Assembly: GCA_964449455.1 (NCBI GenBank)
Contig: CAYUYV010000003.1
Span: forward strand, 1 to 64,000
Direction: 5' to 3'
From: CAYUYV01 sp964449455
Lineage (GTDB): Bacteria; Pseudomonadota; Alphaproteobacteria; JAJFIK01
Length of the DNA: 64,000 nucleotides
The translations under genes and the position numbers were made by a program. Under the pieces are notes generated by a model. That model did not search any database, had not been told where the DNA came from, and worked only from the letters and a program-made list of their open reading frames with translations. Positions 36,308-44,895 of this stretch are shown here, piece by piece. Each line of letters starts with the position of its first letter. Position 1 is the first letter of the stretch.

Positions 36308-36407
36308 NNNNNNNNNNNNNNNNNNNNNNNNNNNNNNNNNNNNNNNNNNNNNNNNNNNNNNNNNNNNNNNNNNNNNNNNNNNNNNNNNNNNNNNNNNNNN
36401 NNNNNNN
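36308..36407. other. Assembly gap (100 N) flanked by a 16-bp duplicate
   Basis: TGTCTTGCGGAGAGCA is present immediately on both sides, with one extra A on the left. Confidence 0.95.
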
Positions 36408-36528
36408 TGTCTTGCGGAGAGCAAAGACCCGCGTACCAGAGACAAGCTTGGGACCATCGCGAGCTGATCAGACCTGCGGAGACAAATCCATACCTGTCTC
36501 AAAGTGCAACCTGTCTCAAAGTGCAATT

Positions 36529-37947
36529 CTACGAGCGTTGCTTCTTGAACCAGTCTTCAGCGCAGCTATCCATCGTGATCTTTTTGTTCCTGCGGAAGAA
36601 GCGTTTCTCATAGGGCGGATTTTTGTCGATAATGTTGCCCTGATGCTCGGCCAAAGTCTGCTCGTCACTCACCGTGACAAATCCGGCATCGCTGACCGTG
36701 ACGATACCAGCTCGGCCATTGCACAAAATTGTGTTGTCTTCGAGGATCGCATCCGGACCTTCAGGCATATTTAACCCAAACCGCTTATTCGCGATAATCT
36801 CATTCCCGGTCAGGCGAACAGGATCGCGCGAAGAAACAATGACACCGTCTTTCTCATTGTGTGCGATCACACTGTTGATCAGCTTCACGTCGCCTTTGTA
36901 GATCACCACGCCGTGCTGGTCGTTTGTCTTGATGTCATTTTCGTCCATGACGACGACGCCTTTAAAGACGACGACCCCATCCTGGGTGTTCTTCTCAACC
37001 AAATTGCCATTCATTTCGACATAGGCACCGTGGGAGTCAATTTCGAGCCCCACGTCATTTTTCCAAAGAACATTGGAATTCAGCGTGTAAAGATCAGAGG
37101 GGCGCGAGGAAAACCCTGCGCCTGAAGTAACATAAATGCCGAAGGATCCGCCAACAACCTCGTTAAGCTCAAGCGTCGCTTTGCTTCCACCCAAGACGAT
37201 CCCGGGAACATTCGGATTTGCCTTAATCCGAGATTGAGTAAGGGAAAATGTTCCTTTCTTATACTCAATGCAAGAATTGAGGGAGCGCGGGTGATGCTCG
37301 AAAGAGATATCTTGAATATCGACCCGGTCATCGCCTTTGTATTTGGTAACGCTGACTGTTAGGCAGCCTTTCTCCGGATTAGGCCGAACGATCGCCATGG
37401 GCACAGAGGGAGTCATTCCCGACTTTCGGCCAGGCACTCTTTGACCAACGCGGGCCGCACCACTAATTCGCACAGGCCAGTCGATATCCAAATGTTCGTT
37501 ATAGTCACCCGGAAGAACGGTAATAAGACCACCGGGGGCCGTATGGCTGAACGCCTCCATGATCGTCTTGTAGACGCCGCGCCGGCTTTTAGCGATGTGG
37601 GAGTCGGCAATGGTGCTCGCGTGATTTGCGTATTTCTTGCTGCGCTTTCTATCTTTCTTCGCGCCCGTTGTGGGCACGGTGGCCGGGCTACGCTTGTTGC
37701 CTGATCCCCAAATGGAGAGGCCATCAAGATTGTCTTGGGCGAGGCTTGGTGTGCCGGACACGAGAACAAAGGCCAATGCGCCGAAGACCAAGAAAGCCGA
37801 TGCGCCTGTGTGGCCAGGGCGACGGGCCGGCGTGCTCACGCCCTGCACACCCGCCTCACGGCTCCCGGCCCCTCGATTGAACAAACGCACACCAACAAAC
37901 TCTGCCAGTGCAGCGCGCAGACCCCTGCCTACCTGCCTGTCCCTCAC
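36529..37947 (-). CDS. Secreted right-handed beta-helix repeat protein
   Basis: A 472-residue protein with an internal signal peptide near 46-70 (AFLVFGALAFVLVSGTPSLA, cleaved before QDN). A basic linker (KKDRKRSKK) precedes a parallel beta-helix of about ten coils (repeated N-x-V/I-x-x-N-x-x-x-G units from about 240 to 440), like periplasmic copper-binding or polysaccharide-lyase-type helices. Start is GTG 37947, sharing GTGA with the stop of the upstream gene; an internal GTG at 37839 would place the signal peptide at the N-terminus and is a good alternative. It forms an operon with the Sel1-type gene. No catalytic residues recognised. Confidence 0.82.
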   Translation of the reverse strand: MRDRQVGRGLRAALAEFVGVRLFNRGAGSREAGVQGVSTPARRPGHTGASAFLVFGALAFVLVSGTPSLAQDNLDGLSIWGSGNKRSPATVPTTGAKKDRKRSKKYANHASTIADSHIAKSRRGVYKTIMEAFSHTAPGGLITVLPGDYNEHLDIDWPVRISGAARVGQRVPGRKSGMTPSVPMAIVRPNPEKGCLTVSVTKYKGDDRVDIQDISFEHHPRSLNSCIEYKKGTFSLTQSRIKANPNVPGIVLGGSKATLELNEVVGGSFGIYVTSGAGFSSRPSDLYTLNSNVLWKNDVGLEIDSHGAYVEMNGNLVEKNTQDGVVVFKGVVVMDENDIKTNDQHGVVIYKGDVKLINSVIAHNEKDGVIVSSRDPVRLTGNEIIANKRFGLNMPEGPDAILEDNTILCNGRAGIVTVSDAGFVTVSDEQTLAEHQGNIIDKNPPYEKRFFRRNKKITMDSCAEDWFKKQRS

Positions 37948-39800
37948 GCCTCGCTATCCTCCCCCTGATAGTTCGGCAACGCCTTGCCCCGGCATGCCGG
38001 CTGCGACTGCAGCGTTTCGAGAGCCCGTCCTGCACGAGGATGTCTCAGCTTCGAAGCCTCAATCAGATACCCATACGCAATGGAACAGCTTTGGGGATGG
38101 TTCGTAAAGGGCAGCCCCCGCTCCTTGGCGTACATCATGCCCATATTGAAGATCGCGCTGGGCTCATTCTGACGCGCTGCCTCACCAAAGTAGTGGTGGG
38201 CAAGGTCCTCATCTTTCACGACCCCAATACCGTTCGCATACATAACGCCAAGCACATTCTGGGACGCCGCGTCATTGCGCAGCTGGGCCGCCTGACAGAT
38301 CAGCTCGACGATTTGCGGTGCATTCAGAAAGTCCCGCCGGTCAAGATTGAGGCTGGCCAGGAACAGCCGGAAGCCTTCCCGGGTCATGCGGCCAGGGACA
38401 TTGTCAATTCCGCCGTCATAATAGCCCAGTGCTTTGAGTGCCCTTTGCTGGGCCGCGATGCTGATCTCCTTCACCCGCGAAAGGGGATGACCCGGACCAT
38501 AACTCTCGGTCCTCTCAGAGCGACGGCGCAGACGCTTCAGGCGATTTTCCGTCGCTTTGTCATCCTTATAGGCAGTGGCCGAACAGGTCGTGGAAAGCTG
38601 CTGAAGCTGCTTTTGGGCCTGAAGAGCGGCCCGGCTGTTCGGGTCGATCTGGATCGCTGTCTCAAAAGCAATCTTGGAGTTCCGGACATCACCACGGGCC
38701 TGATAAGCCTGACCCGAGCGCAGCCAGGACAAAGCCTGATCGCTGGTCATCAAAGAGTCCCGGCGGGCCTGGAACTGGCTGCCGCGGGCTAGGGCCCGGG
38801 CCACCCGGTTGGGTGTGAAGCGGAACGGGTTGGCTGGATCATCGCCCATGCCAATGGCCATGGCCCAGCTTTCGGCGACCCTCTGGCCGCGCTCCAATTC
38901 AACCTGTCCCAGCCGCTCATTCTCCACCAGTCGGCCAAGCGCGACTTCCGCATTGTTGGCGATGTCGTCATCGTCACCACTGCCGGCAAGATAGAAGGCA
39001 GCATAGGCCTGGATCACCCGGCGACGGGGCGTGTTGCCCTCCACCAGGTAATCGTCCTGGCGGTGCAAGTCATTGTCAAAGAAGTCACTGGCCAGAATCT
39101 GACCGAGCGTGAATTGCGCTTCTTGTCCGCCGGCAAGATAGATCTCGATAAACTTCAGATAGACTTCGTCCTGGTCTTCCCGGCTGATGCTGCCATCAAG
39201 GGAATCGCCGAGCAGGCGGCGCCGTGCCTGCCGGGCCACATCAAGTCCCTGGGCTGCGGCGAGGCAGAACCAGTAATAGGCTGCAACCGGGTTCGGCTGC
39301 ACCGGATCAACCCCTTCCTCGAACATCAGCCCAAGCCGATATTGGAAGAACCGGTCCCCGTTCCAGCCCGCGGCCAGCGCAAAAATATCCTGATACTCGT
39401 CGAGCTCCGAAAAGCTGTCGCTGAGCCGGCTGTTGCTGCGGGGCCGCCCGAAGGGCAGCTCATTGGTCAGGGCCGATTGGAGCTGACCAATCCACCGCTC
39501 CACCCAGTTGCCTGAGGTCGTGGACGACGTGCCCTGGCGGCCCATGAACGGGTTCATGGCAGCTTCCTGCGCGGCGCGCTCATCGGCGAATTCGACGGGG
39601 CCCGGAAAGAGCTCCGGGGTCGCGATTCGGTCCCCCATGGGCCGGCGGACCTGGTCGGTCTGCGCAAAGCCCTGGGAGACGGGGCTCAGAACGAGGCAGG
39701 CCGTGACAACAGCCGCGAGCGCCGGGCGCAGGATCGGGACCCGGCGATGGGCTTTGTCAGCGCCTCGGTTGGAGATCGACTCTGCAAAAGATGCGACCAT
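37944..39800 (-). CDS. Sel1/TPR repeat protein with peptidoglycan-binding-like segment
   Basis: A 618-residue exported protein (membrane/signal segment PALAAVVTACLVLSPVSQGF after a basic n-region). Helical Sel1-type repeats near residues 145-215 (FFQYRLGLMFEEGVDPVQPN, AAYYWFCLAAAQG), a TPR-like central block (LRSGQAYQARGDVRNSKIAF) and a PG_binding_1-like segment ALKALGYYDGGIDNVPGR near 480, then two more Sel1 repeats (NVLGVMYANGIGV, AIFNMGMMYAKERG). This recalls alginate or exopolysaccharide assembly scaffolds and suggests an envelope scaffolding role. ATG 39800 has AAAGGA; GTG 39830 is possible. Overlaps the beta-helix gene by 4 bp. Confidence 0.83.
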   Translation of the reverse strand: MVASFAESISNRGADKAHRRVPILRPALAAVVTACLVLSPVSQGFAQTDQVRRPMGDRIATPELFPGPVEFADERAAQEAAMNPFMGRQGTSSTTSGNWVERWIGQLQSALTNELPFGRPRSNSRLSDSFSELDEYQDIFALAAGWNGDRFFQYRLGLMFEEGVDPVQPNPVAAYYWFCLAAAQGLDVARQARRRLLGDSLDGSISREDQDEVYLKFIEIYLAGGQEAQFTLGQILASDFFDNDLHRQDDYLVEGNTPRRRVIQAYAAFYLAGSGDDDDIANNAEVALGRLVENERLGQVELERGQRVAESWAMAIGMGDDPANPFRFTPNRVARALARGSQFQARRDSLMTSDQALSWLRSGQAYQARGDVRNSKIAFETAIQIDPNSRAALQAQKQLQQLSTTCSATAYKDDKATENRLKRLRRRSERTESYGPGHPLSRVKEISIAAQQRALKALGYYDGGIDNVPGRMTREGFRLFLASLNLDRRDFLNAPQIVELICQAAQLRNDAASQNVLGVMYANGIGVVKDEDLAHHYFGEAARQNEPSAIFNMGMMYAKERGLPFTNHPQSCSIAYGYLIEASKLRHPRAGRALETLQSQPACRGKALPNYQGEDSEA

Positions 39801-40194
39801 TGGACGTTTTCCTTTCCAGGCCTGGATCACCTGACGGTGGCTGTGGTGGCCCCTCCTGACGAGGACTTGGGAGATTTACCCCAGGTCCCACCCCCCATAC
39901 CGGTGCGTCGCGGGCAGACCCGAACCACCGGGCACAGCCTTGCTTCGGACACGGCTCGTGAGGGCCGCCATGTCCCGTTTCGAAGATCATCAACGAAAAT
40001 ACAGGACAATTTCAATAAGCGGTACACCCAAGTCCCGCTTTCGGACTCCAAAAACCCATGAGGAGCCGACATTTTCATGGCCGGATGCGGGTTCAAAACC
40101 GTCATGTGTCGTTTTGGGGTCCAGGGCAGCAATCCGCAGGCGAGCCATCCGCGCCTTTTGTCAGATTGTTTTTAAGCCCAGCCAGCGGCCAAGT
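39801..40194. other. Non-coding region
   Basis: About 390 bp between the Sel1 gene start (minus) and the end of the halohydrin-dehalogenase-like gene (minus). Should hold the promoter of the Sel1/beta-helix operon. I see no gene or strong structure. Confidence 0.45.
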
Positions 40195-40929
40195 TTAGGC
40201 CCAGCCGCCGGCTAGGGGAATCACCTGGCCCGTCATGAACCCCCCGCCCGGCCCGGCCAGGAAAGCCACGACGGCCCCTGCTTCCTCCGGCGATCCGAGA
40301 CGCCCTAGCGGCACATTTTTCAAGATTCGCGGCGCCACGTCCGGGTCGTCCATCAGATGGTCGGGGAAATAGGTGGGGCTCTTGATGAAATTGGGCGCGA
40401 CCGCATTGACCAGAATGCCATGGGGCGCAAGCTCCATGGCCAGGCTTCGCGCAAGGGCGTTGGCACTGCCGCGGGCGGCCGCGTAGATGCTGTAATTGGG
40501 CAGGCCCCGCAAGGGCGCGGCACTGGTGACGAAAATGATCCGGCCTTCGCCGCGGGCCTTCATGCCGGCAATGACCGCACTGCTGCGCTCGAACGGGGTG
40601 ACCACAAGGGCTTCAAGGGTGCGCCGCATGGCCTCAGGTTCGGCTGCGCCAAGCGGGGCCCGTTCTGCCGGATAGGCATCGTTATTGACGAGGACGGCGA
40701 CTTCCGCGCCCTCGCCCGCGAGGGCTTCGACAATCGCAGCCCCATTCTGGGCCGACAGGGTCTTTACGCCCGTCCATTGCGCCTCGAACAGGGCCCGGGC
40801 CTCCGGATCCGTGAAGCTTTCGTCCTGGCACCACACTTCATGGCCAGCCCCGAGCAGGGCGCTTGCACTCGCCCCGCCAATGAAGTGGCACGCATCGGTG
40901 ACGACGGCGACGGGGCGAAGGCTGGCCAT
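40195..40929 (-). CDS. Halohydrin-dehalogenase-like SDR protein
   Basis: A 244-residue SDR-fold protein that carries both diagnostic motifs of halohydrin dehalogenases: T-x4-F-x-G at residues 11-18 (TDACHFIG) in place of the glycine-rich cofactor loop, and S-x12-Y-x3-R with Ser136, Tyr149 and Arg153, where ordinary SDRs have Lys. The downstream PNFIKSPTYFP segment matches the halide-site loop of this family, and CQDESF near 34-39 fits the HDESF of known members. Those enzymes close epoxides from vicinal haloalcohols and use no NAD(P). ATG 40929 has AAGGAG upstream. It follows the glutathione peroxidase gene by 36 bp. Cofactor-dependent SDR activity is unlikely given the missing motif. Confidence 0.85.
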   Translation of the reverse strand: MASLRPVAVVTDACHFIGGASASALLGAGHEVWCQDESFTDPEARALFEAQWTGVKTLSAQNGAAIVEALAGEGAEVAVLVNNDAYPAERAPLGAAEPEAMRRTLEALVVTPFERSSAVIAGMKARGEGRIIFVTSAAPLRGLPNYSIYAAARGSANALARSLAMELAPHGILVNAVAPNFIKSPTYFPDHLMDDPDVAPRILKNVPLGRLGSPEEAGAVVAFLAGPGGGFMTGQVIPLAGGWA

Positions 40930-40965
40930 GGGTGTCTCCTTCAAGCGATCACGCTCACCTGAATT

Positions 40966-41592
40966 TTAAGGTTTTGCGGCGCTTTGGGGAAGCAGACCGT
41001 CGATCAGGCCCGTCATCCGGCCATCAAGCGGTTCCACGCTTGAGGGAAAGGCGTCCACGATGCGGCCGTCCTGGCCGACCACGATTTTGTGGAAGTTCCA
41101 TTGCGGCACGGCCTTCTGACCCACCGCGCCCTTGGCCCAGGCATAGAAGGGGTGGGCGGTCTTTCCGGATACCGAAACCTTGGCTGTCAGCGGGAAATCC
41201 ACACCGAAAACCGTTTCGCAGAACTCCTTGATTTCTCCCGCCGTGCCAGGTTCCTGGCCGCCGAAATCATTGGACGGCACGCCCAGAACGACGACGCCTT
41301 TGTCCCGGTACTGGTCCCACAGGGCCTGAAGACCTTTGTACTGATACGTGAAGCCGCATTCGGACGCCGTGTTCACGACGACAAGCACCTTGCCCCGATA
41401 GGTCTCAAGCGGCAGGTCATCGCCATCAATGCTCTTGAATTGGAAGTCATGGGCCGTCGCGGTGGTGGCGCCGGTCTCGCTGGGCCCGGCTTCTGCGGTT
41501 CCGGCCAGGGCCGACTCACCGGAGAGTGCGGCAATCATCGCGGTTGCAGCCAACATGCTGCGCGAAAAGATGGTCGAGAGCAGGCGGGGCAT
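40966..41592 (-). CDS. Glutathione peroxidase, exported, Cys type
   Basis: A 208-residue GPx-family protein. An N-terminal signal segment (RSMLAATAMIAALSGESALA) suggests periplasmic location, unlike most bacterial homologues. The catalytic tetrad is complete: Cys in NTASECGFT, Gln in NDFGGQEPG, and Trp/Asn in WNF. The second resolving Cys lies in IKEFCETVF, so it may use thioredoxin. ATG 41592 was chosen over 41598 because of spacing from GAGGA. Leads a probable two-gene operon with the halohydrin-dehalogenase-like gene; a shared role in handling reactive or halogenated compounds is only a guess. Confidence 0.92.
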   Translation of the reverse strand: MPRLLSTIFSRSMLAATAMIAALSGESALAGTAEAGPSETGATTATAHDFQFKSIDGDDLPLETYRGKVLVVVNTASECGFTYQYKGLQALWDQYRDKGVVVLGVPSNDFGGQEPGTAGEIKEFCETVFGVDFPLTAKVSVSGKTAHPFYAWAKGAVGQKAVPQWNFHKIVVGQDGRIVDAFPSSVEPLDGRMTGLIDGLLPQSAAKP

Positions 41593-41785
41593 GGTCATAT
41601 CCTCGGTGTTTGTGAAAAGAGCTATCGGCGTCCGCGTGCTGGTGGTTGTTCCAATCTCCGCTCAATGGCGGCGACGTTTTTCGGACGTCCTGGCGATGTA
41701 CGGGGGAGGGGCGGTCACGGATCGGCGGATCCCCAAGGAGCCCGTCAGGCTTATAGCCTGTCAGGCCCATCGCCCTTGAGGCCCA

Positions 41786-41885
41786 NNNNNNNNNNNNNNN
41801 NNNNNNNNNNNNNNNNNNNNNNNNNNNNNNNNNNNNNNNNNNNNNNNNNNNNNNNNNNNNNNNNNNNNNNNNNNNNNNNNNNNNN
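41786..41885. other. Assembly gap (100 N) in intergenic DNA
   Basis: TTGAGGCCCA is present directly on both sides, and AGGCCCATCGCC also occurs just upstream of the left flank, so an array of about this unit is likely. Confidence 0.95.
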
Positions 41886-42105
41886 CTTTGAGGCCCATCG
41901 CCTTTCTGGCAAGCCATGCCGGGGCGCGCGCCCCGGCAACCTGTCGAATCGTTCATGTCGCAGCGCACAATATACACCGAATGATAGGACGACAAAGCGA
42001 ACGTTTCGTCGCCAAGTGGAAAGAGTGCATAAGTACAGTCGCGCGCGAAGTTTAAATATAGGTCTGAACGGCGCCTCACATTATTAGATATCATTCATGT
42101 TGCGC

Positions 42106-42134
42106 TTGACGCCTTGCGGTCGCGCCGATAGGCT
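42106..42134 (+). promoter_or_regulatory. Candidate sigma-70 promoter for cold-shock gene
   Basis: TTGACG at 42106-42111 and TAGGCT at 42129-42134 with 17-base spacing. It would give a leader of about 150 bases before ATG 42292. The -10 element is a weak match. Confidence 0.35.
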
Positions 42135-42291
42135 TCCTAATGAGGGTTGGGTTGCTTTCAAATCGTGGATAACCGGTCGGTTTCGGGTTTCTGCCCGATC
42201 GGTTAGACGTTTCACACGTATGCGTACATCCCGCTCCGGGGCTGAAAGGCCTCCTCGTAACACTGTGTAAAGACGGGGCGAGCGTAATCTC

Positions 42292-42840
42292 ATGATGAGT
42301 GAGAGCGTTGCGGTGGTTTCCACCGACGTCACCGAGCGTACGGTCGAGATTACAGGCACAATCAAGTGGTTTGATGCCGTAAAAGGTTACGGCTTTATTG
42401 TGCCCTCCGACGGTTCCGGTGATATTTTACTTCATTTATCTTGTCTCAAACAGTCTGGATATGAAACGGCTCAGGAGGGCGCCCGCGTCGTCTGTGAAGC
42501 CGTGAAGCGGCCCAAGGGTATGCAGGCCTTGCGAGTCGTGGAAATGGACGAGACAACCGCAATCCGGTCCGCTGCGCCGGCCCGCGGCACGATCCGGGCG
42601 CCAGAGCCCAAAATCACCGATGTGGGTCCCGAAGAGGACGTGCTCGTCAAATGGTTCAACAGGGCGCGCGGCTATGGCTTTGTGTCCCGCGGTGAGGGCA
42701 CGCCGGACATATTCGTCCATATGGAGACCTTGCGGCGCTGTGGCATGCGGGAGTTACGCCAGGGCCAGCGCGTGAAAGTGCGCTTCGGCAATGGTCCCAA
42801 AGGTCTGATGGTCGCCGAGATCGAGGACCAGGACGCGTGA
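42292..42840 (+). CDS. Cold-shock protein with two CSD domains
   Basis: A 182-residue protein with two cold-shock domains joined by a flexible linker. First domain about 22-88 (GTIKWFDAVKGYGFIVPSDG, then DILLHLSCL); second about 115-180 (LVKWFNRARGYGFVSR, then DIFVHMETL). Both have the RNP1 and RNP2-type aromatic motifs for single-stranded nucleic acid binding. This two-domain form is typical of Alphaproteobacteria. ATG at 42292 or 42295. The last codons overlap the start of the next gene (GTGA), so translation is coupled. Confidence 0.94.
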   Translation: MMSESVAVVSTDVTERTVEITGTIKWFDAVKGYGFIVPSDGSGDILLHLSCLKQSGYETAQEGARVVCEAVKRPKGMQALRVVEMDETTAIRSAAPARGTIRAPEPKITDVGPEEDVLVKWFNRARGYGFVSRGEGTPDIFVHMETLRRCGMRELRQGQRVKVRFGNGPKGLMVAEIEDQDA

Positions 42841-43298
42841 GTTCTGGCGGTCCGGAAGCGGATGGATCTGGTCGGACCGCTGGCGATGCCGAGGGGGATG
42901 ATCGCCCGCCGCCCGGCTTCGTCGTGGCAAGCCGCGGTCCCTTCTCCACCCATAATGGCCCCTTCTACCAAAAGCCCGTGCAAGGCGGCGTGCTCCATGG
43001 TCTGAGGGCCCGCAAGCGGCACTGTAATGGCGCGGGCATTGTCCATGGCGGCTTGCTGATGGCCTTTGCCGACGGGCTCCTCGCCTCGGCCATCTGGCAC
43101 GAAACGCGCAGCCGGATGGTCACCATCCGGATGACCAGCGATTTTCTCTCCATGGCGCGTCCTGGCGATTGGATCGAAGGCCATGCCCGGGTGCGCATGG
43201 CCGATGGTGACGTCGCCTTTGCGGACGGGGTCATCCATGTCGGCGAACGCCCCGTCCTGACGGCCCATGCCCTGTTCAAGGTGCTGCGGGCGGTTTGA
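42837..43298 (+). CDS. PaaI-type hotdog thioesterase
   Basis: A 153-residue hotdog-fold thioesterase likely acting on acyl- or aryl-CoA. The characteristic motif GIVHGGLLMAFADGLL carries the His-Gly-Gly pocket, followed by RMTSDFLSMARPGD. GTG start within the GTGA overlap with the cold-shock gene. An unusual acidic, Gly-rich N-terminal tail (SSGGPEADGSGRTAGDAEGD) precedes the domain. The pairing with a cold-shock protein suggests co-expression. Confidence 0.87.
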   Translation: MSSGGPEADGSGRTAGDAEGDDRPPPGFVVASRGPFSTHNGPFYQKPVQGGVLHGLRARKRHCNGAGIVHGGLLMAFADGLLASAIWHETRSRMVTIRMTSDFLSMARPGDWIEGHARVRMADGDVAFADGVIHVGERPVLTAHALFKVLRAV

Positions 43299-43366
43299 GG
43301 GATAGACGGTCCGTGCGCGTGCCCATCTGTGGAAGGATGGTTTTCCTTCGTCACTAACCGTCCGGG

Positions 43367-43882
43367 TTAGTGGGGCGTCTTGCCGTCCATCTGGCCCTCG
43401 CGAAGGCTCCGGACAGGGACGGTGAGCGTGACAGTGCCGGCCTGCTCGAATGTCAGGGTCAAGGGGAAGGACGAGCCGGCCTCGAAATCATCCGTCAAAT
43501 CAATGAGCATCACGTGATACCCCCCGGGCTTGAGAGTGGTCTTGCCACTGCCGGCGATGACGATGCCGCCGGACACGGGGCGCATGCGCATCACGCCGTC
43601 AACGGAGGTATGCTCATGGAGTTCAACCGCACGCGCGGCTGGTGAGGCGGCTTCCAAGAGCCGGTCTTCGGTGTCTCCCATATTCATGATTGTCATATAG
43701 GCGGCGCTGTTCGGTGCCTGGCCGATGCGTGCCCGGGCCCAGGCCCCGTGAATCTTCAGTGGGCCGAGGGTCACCTCCCTCGTCTTCTCGCCCGCTTCGT
43801 GATGCGCGGCGAGGGCCGGTGCCGCGCCCCCAAACAGTGTCGCGGCGAGCAGAGCTGTAAAAGGCAGACTACGGAGTGTCAT
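43367..43882 (-). CDS. Copper chaperone PCu(A)C
   Basis: A 171-residue periplasmic copper chaperone (signal peptide ends PALAAHH). The copper motif is intact: AAYMTIMNM, then His/Met in ELHEHTSVDGVMRMRPV and KPGGYHVMLI. Such proteins deliver Cu(I) to the CuA centre of cytochrome c oxidase together with Sco. It lies 54 bp downstream of the Sco gene on the same strand, forming an operon. ATG 43882. Confidence 0.94.
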   Translation of the reverse strand: MTLRSLPFTALLAATLFGGAAPALAAHHEAGEKTREVTLGPLKIHGAWARARIGQAPNSAAYMTIMNMGDTEDRLLEAASPAARAVELHEHTSVDGVMRMRPVSGGIVIAGSGKTTLKPGGYHVMLIDLTDDFEAGSSFPLTLTFEQAGTVTLTVPVRSLREGQMDGKTPH

Positions 43883-43936
43883 GATCGTGTCCTCATGGAG
43901 TGTCGCAAAGGCCCCGGCCTATGGATCGGCCCCTGG

Positions 43937-44581
43937 TCAGGATTGGGACTGCAGAATGGCCCTGATGGCCTGGGCCATGGTGGTCGGGTCGCTCAGATGG
44001 TTGAAATGGGTGAGATATCGACCTTCGGGATCCATGAAGTAAATGACACTCGAATGGTCGATGAGGTAGTCGGATGATCCCGTGCTTTCCACCTTTTCAT
44101 ATGTGACCTGATAGGCACGGGCAACGGCGGCAATCTCCTTGTCATCGCCCCACAAACCCACAAAGCGCGGATGGAAGGCGGACACATAGGCATTGATTGC
44201 CTCTTTCGTGTCCCGGTCCGGATCAACGGTTATGAAGATAGGCTGGACCTGCTCGCCCAAGGGCCCGAGCTGATCGATGACATTGGCCATGGACAAGAGG
44301 GCCGTCGGGCAAACATCCGGACAGTATGTAAATCCGAAATAGATGTAGCGATACTGGCCCGGCCAACTCGCTTCGGTCACGGCCTGACCTTTCTGATCGG
44401 TCAGGATGAAGGGGCCACCGATCAGATCCGTGCCCGTCTTGCCGATCAAAGGACCACCGGGGCGAAAAATGGTGACGAGGAGGGCGAAAACCAGCATGGC
44501 TCCAAGCGTGGCCAGGATGGCGCGGCGCAGCTTTGGCATGGGCGTGACCTGTCCTTCCAGTAACGTGATCGCCGCAGTCAT
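43937..44581 (-). CDS. SCO1/SenC family copper-delivery protein
   Basis: A 214-residue membrane-anchored thioredoxin-fold protein. One N-terminal membrane helix (AILATLGAMLVFALLVTIF), CxxxC in TYCPDVCPT, and the partner His in YLIDHSSVIYF, the full copper-binding set for CuA assembly. ATG 44581 was chosen; ATG 44539 (MPKLRRAIL) is equally plausible. First gene of the Sco-PCuAC operon. A 15-bp tandem array begins 18 bp upstream of the start, in its leader. Confidence 0.93.
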   Translation of the reverse strand: MTAAITLLEGQVTPMPKLRRAILATLGAMLVFALLVTIFRPGGPLIGKTGTDLIGGPFILTDQKGQAVTEASWPGQYRYIYFGFTYCPDVCPTALLSMANVIDQLGPLGEQVQPIFITVDPDRDTKEAINAYVSAFHPRFVGLWGDDKEIAAVARAYQVTYEKVESTGSSDYLIDHSSVIYFMDPEGRYLTHFNHLSDPTTMAQAIRAILQSQS

Positions 44582-44895
44582 GGAGCACTGACGAAGCCAG
44601 AGCGCTCGACACCAGGGCGCTCGACACCAGGGCGCTTGAGACCAGAGTGCTCGAGACGAGAGCGCTGGTTCCCGTGCCCCTCCTCGGGGTATCACACATA
44701 ACTATGCGGCGCGGGCGGTGGCACCGCTGATCTTTTCATCCCACATGTGGATTATGCCTGGCCAGACGGGGCAAGGGGATGGCCAATGGGGGCACGCCAA
44801 TGTTTGACGTGCAAGGACTGCATGGCACTTGAGGGGGCTGGGCAAATCAAGCGGCTGGGACGCGCGCGGATCGGCCCTGCGGAAACGGATCTTCC
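44582..44895. other. Divergent intergenic region with 15-bp tandem array
   Basis: Holds the tandem repeat at 44599-44667 and promoters for the copper genes on both sides. No gene seen. Confidence 0.5.
44599..44667. repeat. 15-bp tandem repeat x 4.5 in sco leader
   Basis: Four full units and a partial one of AGAGCGCTCGACACC with base changes. It lies immediately upstream of the sco start, so it is transcribed as part of its leader. Confidence 0.9.

Larger units (their letters stand above)
35885..36528. other. Non-coding region with repeat B and an assembly gap
   Basis: Contains the dispersed repeat copy at 36149-36245, a short direct repeat TGTCGGA (36121-36137) and the gap 36308-36407. No gene found on either strand. 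Confidence 0.5.
41593..42291. other. Non-coding region upstream of cold-shock gene, with assembly gap
   Basis: About 700 bp between divergent genes. Contains the gap 41786-41885 and a candidate promoter at 42106-42134. The last 150 bases probably form the long 5' leader typical for cold-shock genes. No other gene seen. Confidence 0.5.

Noticed and set aside
40195..40929. Ordinary 3-oxoacyl-ACP reductase-type SDR
   Set aside because: The glycine-rich cofactor motif is missing and the catalytic Lys is replaced by Arg, so the halohydrin-dehalogenase reading fits better.
40966..41592. Possible selenocysteine glutathione peroxidase
   Set aside because: The active site codon encodes Cys, and no in-frame TGA or SECIS-like element is needed.
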